NCBI RefSeq assembly: GCF_004349085.1
Contig: NZ_SMFM01000002.1
Coordinates: forward strand, 248,001 to 312,000
Length of the DNA stretch: 64,000 nt
Direction: 5' to 3'
DNA from: Flavobacterium caseinilyticum
GTDB taxonomy: Bacteria > Bacteroidota > Bacteroidia > Flavobacteriales > Flavobacteriaceae
Every line of letters starts with the position of its first letter. Position 1 is the first letter of the stretch. A model generated the notes under the pieces. The model was given only the letters and a program-made list of their open reading frames with translations. It ran no database searches and had not been told where the DNA came from. The translations under genes were made by a program, and so were the position numbers. Positions 61,314 to 64,000 of the stretch are shown in pieces.

Positions 61314-61450
61314 GCCACTAACGTCCCGCTACTATTAGATGTTGACGAAAAGGACAAAACCAGTTGTCAAGGATTACTTGACAACTGAAAACACAAAACA
61401 ATAACAACCAAAGCCTGATACGGCAATAGCTTATAGTAGCTGTTATATTC
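61314..61450 (+). repeat. attC-like palindrome E5
   Basis: TAACGTCCC-GCTACTAT mirrors ATAGTAGC-TGTTA. A second hairpin CCAGTTGTCAAG / CTTGACAACTG lies in its loop, and a CTCGGC T-run follows. Confidence 0.68.
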
Positions 61451-61487
61451 TCGGCTTTTTTACATTAACAAATTAAATATAAACAAA

Positions 61488-61706
61488 ATGAAAACACTAA
61501 AAGAACAAATTGAAGAAGTAGATTTAATCCAAACAGGTTACGAAGATTTTTATATGGATTCTGATAAAATAGTTAAAGTAACAGAAAACTATGTAAATGA
61601 AAAAATAGATAAACTAATACAAAAAATAGAAGGTGAAACTTTAGCTCATTATGCTTATGAAGCAATTATAGGTATGCTTGAAGATTTAAAATTTCAGCGA
61701 GAGTAG
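61488..61706 (+). CDS. Cassette gene 5 (72 residues)
   Basis: A 72-residue acidic helical protein (MKTLKEQIEEVDLIQTGYE at the start). The cassette runs from GTTATATTC (61442) to GAATATAAC (61733), the same boxes as cassette 2, whose tail sequence it partly shares (AAAGTTGCTC...GCTGGAATATAACG). Function unknown. Confidence 0.6.
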   Translation: MKTLKEQIEEVDLIQTGYEDFYMDSDKIVKVTENYVNEKIDKLIQKIEGETLAHYAYEAIIGMLEDLKFQRE

Positions 61707-61732
61707 CTTTGGTTACAAAGTTGCTCAAGCTG

Positions 61733-61869
61733 GAATATAACGGCGGATGCTACACGATGGCTGGGAAAAGCACACACCCAGACTTCGGATAATGACAGAT
61801 TAAAAAGGTGCAAAACAGACTTTAAATTTAACCCGAAACCCAGCTATTGTGTAGCATATGTTACTGGCT
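61733..61869 (+). repeat. attC-like palindrome E6
   Basis: TAACGGCGG, ATGCTACACGATGGCTGGG mirror CCCAGCTATTGTGTAGCAT and ATGTTA: about 17 paired positions with two offset bases. Confidence 0.72.
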
Positions 61870-61890
61870 GTGTTTTTAAAATCAAACGTG

Positions 61891-62295
61891 ATGAACGGAC
61901 AACAAATTGAAAAATTAGTAAAAGAGCTTATTAAAAAAGAAGTTGATTATAGAAGCTATGACGGTAAAATGTCTAAAACATCTTTAATCGAAAGAGGAAG
62001 CGAAACCATTTTAGAGCAAATAATTAGACAACATTTATTGGATAATCGTGATGAAAAATTAGGTTCATTAGAAGCGAAAGTTTTTGTTTATGAAGAAATG
62101 ATTGCCAAAAGCACATTTGCTCCAATGCTTGTTGAAAAAGAAGTAGAAACCATAAAAGAACCTGAACCTTACCGAAGAGAAATGATTTTTACTCAAACGC
62201 AAATTGAACACTTACAACACAAAATATTTGAAATTACTGGCGAGGGCGAAGTAATGAAATTGTTCAATGAAATGTTGGGCGTATCTGTTGGGTAA
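61891..62295 (+). CDS. Cassette gene 6 (134 residues)
   Basis: From the ATG at 61891 (MNGQQIEKLVKELIKKEVD). The frame extends back to 61858, but those codons are the E6 right end, so the later ATG is preferred. A helical, charged protein; no family recognised. The cassette runs from GTTACTGGCT (61860) to AGCCAGTAAC (62299). Confidence 0.6.
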   Translation: MNGQQIEKLVKELIKKEVDYRSYDGKMSKTSLIERGSETILEQIIRQHLLDNRDEKLGSLEAKVFVYEEMIAKSTFAPMLVEKEVETIKEPEPYRREMIFTQTQIEHLQHKIFEITGEGEVMKLFNEMLGVSVG

Positions 62296-62298
62296 CAT

Positions 62299-62433
62299 AG
62301 CCAGTAACGTTCATTATTGTACTTGTATCGAACAAGTAAGCAAAACATCGAGATTCAAGACAAATCTCGCAGAATTTACAAATAATTAAATCAAGCCTGA
62401 TATAGCTATAAGTACAATATATTGTTACAGGAC
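62299..62433 (+). repeat. attC-like palindrome E7
   Basis: TAACGTTCATTATTGTACTT mirrors AAGTACAATATATTGTTA. It is nearly identical to E2 although the flanking boxes differ, showing that box and arms vary independently. Confidence 0.72.
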
Positions 62434-62461
62434 GGCACTAATTTTTAAAGCAAATAAAATT

Positions 62462-62755
62462 ATGAAATTAACAGGGAAATGCAAAGAAGATTTTGATAAA
62501 TGGTTTTATGATAATTATCCATATAAGGAATTTTTATTTTATAGTGATAATTTTAAATGCACGTATATTATTGAGTTCTTTGATTCGTATGGGGTTTATT
62601 TATGCATAACCCCTGTATTCCCAATAAATAAATACGGATTCTCTTATTCTGTAGATTTAAAATATTATTATGATATTTTTAACACACGAACCGAAGCAGC
62701 AAAGGCAGCTATAATAAAAGCAAATGAAATTTATAATGACAAACATAAATTATGA
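62462..62755 (+). CDS. Cassette gene 7a (97 residues)
   Basis: A 97-residue aromatic-rich protein (MKLTGKCKEDFDKWFYDNY at the start; VDLKYYYDIFNTRTEAAKAAI near the end). It resembles small proteins of unknown function from phages. It overlaps the YopX gene by four bases, making this the only two-gene cassette. Confidence 0.62.
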   Translation: MKLTGKCKEDFDKWFYDNYPYKEFLFYSDNFKCTYIIEFFDSYGVYLCITPVFPINKYGFSYSVDLKYYYDIFNTRTEAAKAAIIKANEIYNDKHKL

Positions 62756-63192
62756 GTAGAGAAATTAAGTTTAGGGGAATGACAAAAGCTAACAATGTAA
62801 TGGTTTTTGGAGATTTAATTGTTTGTCCTAATGGAGAGCATAGAATGTTATGGTTTGAACTAAAAGGAGAATTACCATTAGACTTAGATTACAATTCATT
62901 TAATGAAGTTGTACAATCTAGTACTATTAGTCAATTCACAGGGCTACAAGATAAAAACGGTTTAGATATTTATGAGGGTGATATTTTACATAAAAAAATA
63001 GAACTTGAAGGAGGCATAAAAGGAAATTGGATTGTTGTTTATGGTGAAGGTGGTTTTGATATTAAAAACATTGATACATCTGCGGAGGTTAAAACAATGT
63101 ATCTAAAAAAATACTGGAAACATTCTTATGAGGTCATTGGAAATATTTACGAAAATCCAGAACTATTAGCCGTTCCTACCGCTGTCCTGTAA
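62752..63192 (+). CDS. YopX-family phage protein
   Basis: A 146-residue protein with the YopX layout: MSREIKFRGMTK, then FGDLIV, then SQFTGLQDKNGLDIYEGDILHKK and the C-terminal HSYEVIGNIYENPELL. YopX proteins are common in phages of Firmicutes and Bacteroidota; function unknown. The stop is inside the cassette end box GTCCTGTAAC. Confidence 0.88.
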   Translation: MSREIKFRGMTKANNVMVFGDLIVCPNGEHRMLWFELKGELPLDLDYNSFNEVVQSSTISQFTGLQDKNGLDIYEGDILHKKIELEGGIKGNWIVVYGEGGFDIKNIDTSAEVKTMYLKKYWKHSYEVIGNIYENPELLAVPTAVL

Positions 63193-63322
63193 CGGATTGT
63201 GGCTTTGTCTTGTTGCCAAAAAACACAAGACCAACTTTAAATTAAAGACAAATTATGGAATCACAAAACAATAATTCAGTTCAAGACCAATCTGGCAATA
63301 AGTCAAAACCGTTGTTAGCAAA
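63184..63322 (+). repeat. attC-like palindrome E8
   Basis: TAACGGATTGTGGCTTTGTCTTGTTGCC is mirrored, with several mismatches, by GGCAATAAGTCAAAACC and GTTGTTA. The first 22 codons of the next gene run through its loop and right arm. Confidence 0.62.
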
Positions 63323-63779
63323 TCGGCTTTTTAGAGGTTATTCTAAAAAGCATAATAATTGGATTTATGGCGACTTAATTCACACTCCCGAAAAACAAAC
63401 AAGAATTATAAATTATACAGATATTAGCAGCGATGGAGTTGATGATTTTGTAACTATAAATGAATTAGTTGAAATAAATTCTATTGGTCAATTTACAAGC
63501 TCAATTGATAAAAATGCAGAAACAATTTGTGAAGGCGATATATTATCAAAAGTAGAAATTGAAAAATTAGGTGAAAATATACAGTATTTTTATGTTGTAA
63601 AGTGGTCAAGTTCTAACGATGGCTACAGATGTATTCAATATAAATTAGATGAAGATGAAAACGGTGTTTATTGGAGAAAAATAGACAGTTCAAGCGCAAT
63701 ATCAATGGTAATTTGTTATAATCACATTATAGGAACTGTTTTTGAAAATCAGCATCTTTTTAACCGTAATTTTGAGTAA
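63255..63779 (+). CDS. Second YopX-like protein, N-terminus from a palindrome
   Basis: A 174-residue protein. From residue 24, RLFRGYSKKHNNWIYGDLIH, IGQFTSSIDKNAETICEGDIL and HIIGTVFENQHLF follow the YopX pattern, weaker than the neighbour's (IYEGD has become ICEGD). Residues 1-22 are encoded by the loop and arm of E8, so the ATG at 63255 may be borrowed. A TTG at 63312 on the cassette boundary is the alternative. Probably a diverged copy. Confidence 0.72.
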   Translation: MESQNNNSVQDQSGNKSKPLLANRLFRGYSKKHNNWIYGDLIHTPEKQTRIINYTDISSDGVDDFVTINELVEINSIGQFTSSIDKNAETICEGDILSKVEIEKLGENIQYFYVVKWSSSNDGYRCIQYKLDEDENGVYWRKIDSSSAISMVICYNHIIGTVFENQHLFNRNFE

Positions 63780-63783
63780 GCTG

Positions 63784-63915
63784 TTTGCTAACGGAAAAGC
63801 TAACCGATGTTCAGGAAAAGTAAGGACTGAACTTCGGATTATTACAAATCTTACAGACACAAAACAATAATTAAATTTAACCTAAAGCCTGAATAGCGGT
63901 TAGCGTATGTTATCA
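63784..63915 (+). repeat. attC-like palindrome E9
   Basis: TTTGCTAACGG and GCTAACCGATGTTCAGG mirror CCTGAATAGCGGTTAGC and TATGTTATC. It ends cassette 8, which began with GTTAGCAAA (63314), and opens a ninth that continues past the window. Confidence 0.7.
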
Positions 63916-63939
63916 CTTCGGCTTTTTATTCCACTAAAT

Positions 63940-64000
63940 ATGAACTCAAAAGAATTGAAAAAAGAGCAATTTATCGCAAAAGCTATGGAAAACAAAAAGA
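63940..64000 (+). CDS. Cassette gene 9, partial
   Basis: ATG at 63940, open to the window end: MNSKELKKEQFIAKAMENKK, a charged helix start. It is too short for identification. Confidence 0.45.
   Translation, partial: MNSKELKKEQFIAKAMENKK

Noticed and set aside
59570..63915. CRISPR array as explanation for the repeated spacers and palindromes
   Set aside because: Units are 230-770 bases long, contain genes, and the palindromes are cassette-specific rather than a constant short repeat; no cas genes.

Overview
The window looks like a piece of a Flavobacterium-type genome (Bacteroidota, Flavobacteriales). It is AT-rich, the promoters carry the Bacteroidota -7 box TAnnTTTG, start codons follow A-rich leaders, and the host genes (ResB/CcsA fusion, DUF2911, DUF2520, AI-2E, BlaI/M56, PIG-L plus sodium symporter) are typical of that group. 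The exact species cannot be read from the sequence.

Positions 1-25.1 kb are ordinary chromosome: cytochrome c assembly (cut by the window edge), a DUF2520/KdsC-like pair, UbiA prenyltransferase and Maf, a small MscS channel, an AI-2E transporter, a BamA/TamA-like outer membrane protein, small secreted proteins with one decayed paralogue, a PIG-L deacetylase/micro-protein/sodium symporter unit, a reverse-strand block (DUF2911, HAD, TcdA, TatD, DUF1684), an MFS transporter, a BlaI/M56 regulatory pair with a clear palindromic operator, apt, and tRNA-Arg(ACG).

From about 25.1 kb to the end the content is phage-like, starting directly after the tRNA-Arg. A repressor faces an early promoter with three operator decamers. 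Early genes run rightward (25.9-39.9 kb): recombination (Rad52-type annealing protein, RecE-like nuclease, SSB-like DUF3127), HNH nuclease, replication proteins, a 2OG-Fe(II) oxygenase-like protein, a compact sliding-clamp-like protein, a nucleoid-associated protein, MazG-like protein, thymidylate synthase, acyl carrier protein and HU. Late genes run leftward (58.9-39.9 kb): podovirus-like tail/connector proteins, a 1509-residue stabilisation-type protein, a GNAT protein, internal virion-type proteins and a 2840-residue polyvalent protein. The two blocks converge on a shared terminator at 39.9 kb. No integrase, terminase, portal or capsid gene is in the window, so the element must continue beyond 64 kb or be incomplete.

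Two regions stand out. First, 50.37-51.65 kb is an RNA-only operon on the plus strand inserted between leftward late genes. It holds several odd tRNA-like cloverleaves with inserted hairpins, repeated purine-loop hairpins, and what looks like a circularly permuted (two-piece) tmRNA with its own tag frame and terminator. Second, 59.57-64 kb is an array of small genes separated by long imperfect palindromes (TAACG ... TGTTA). In each cassette the first bases are complementary to that same cassette's last bases, as in integron gene cassettes (attC). No integron integrase is visible. Phage promoters and intergenic regions also share a palindrome of the form TAyAAATnATTTrTA, suggesting a phage regulon.
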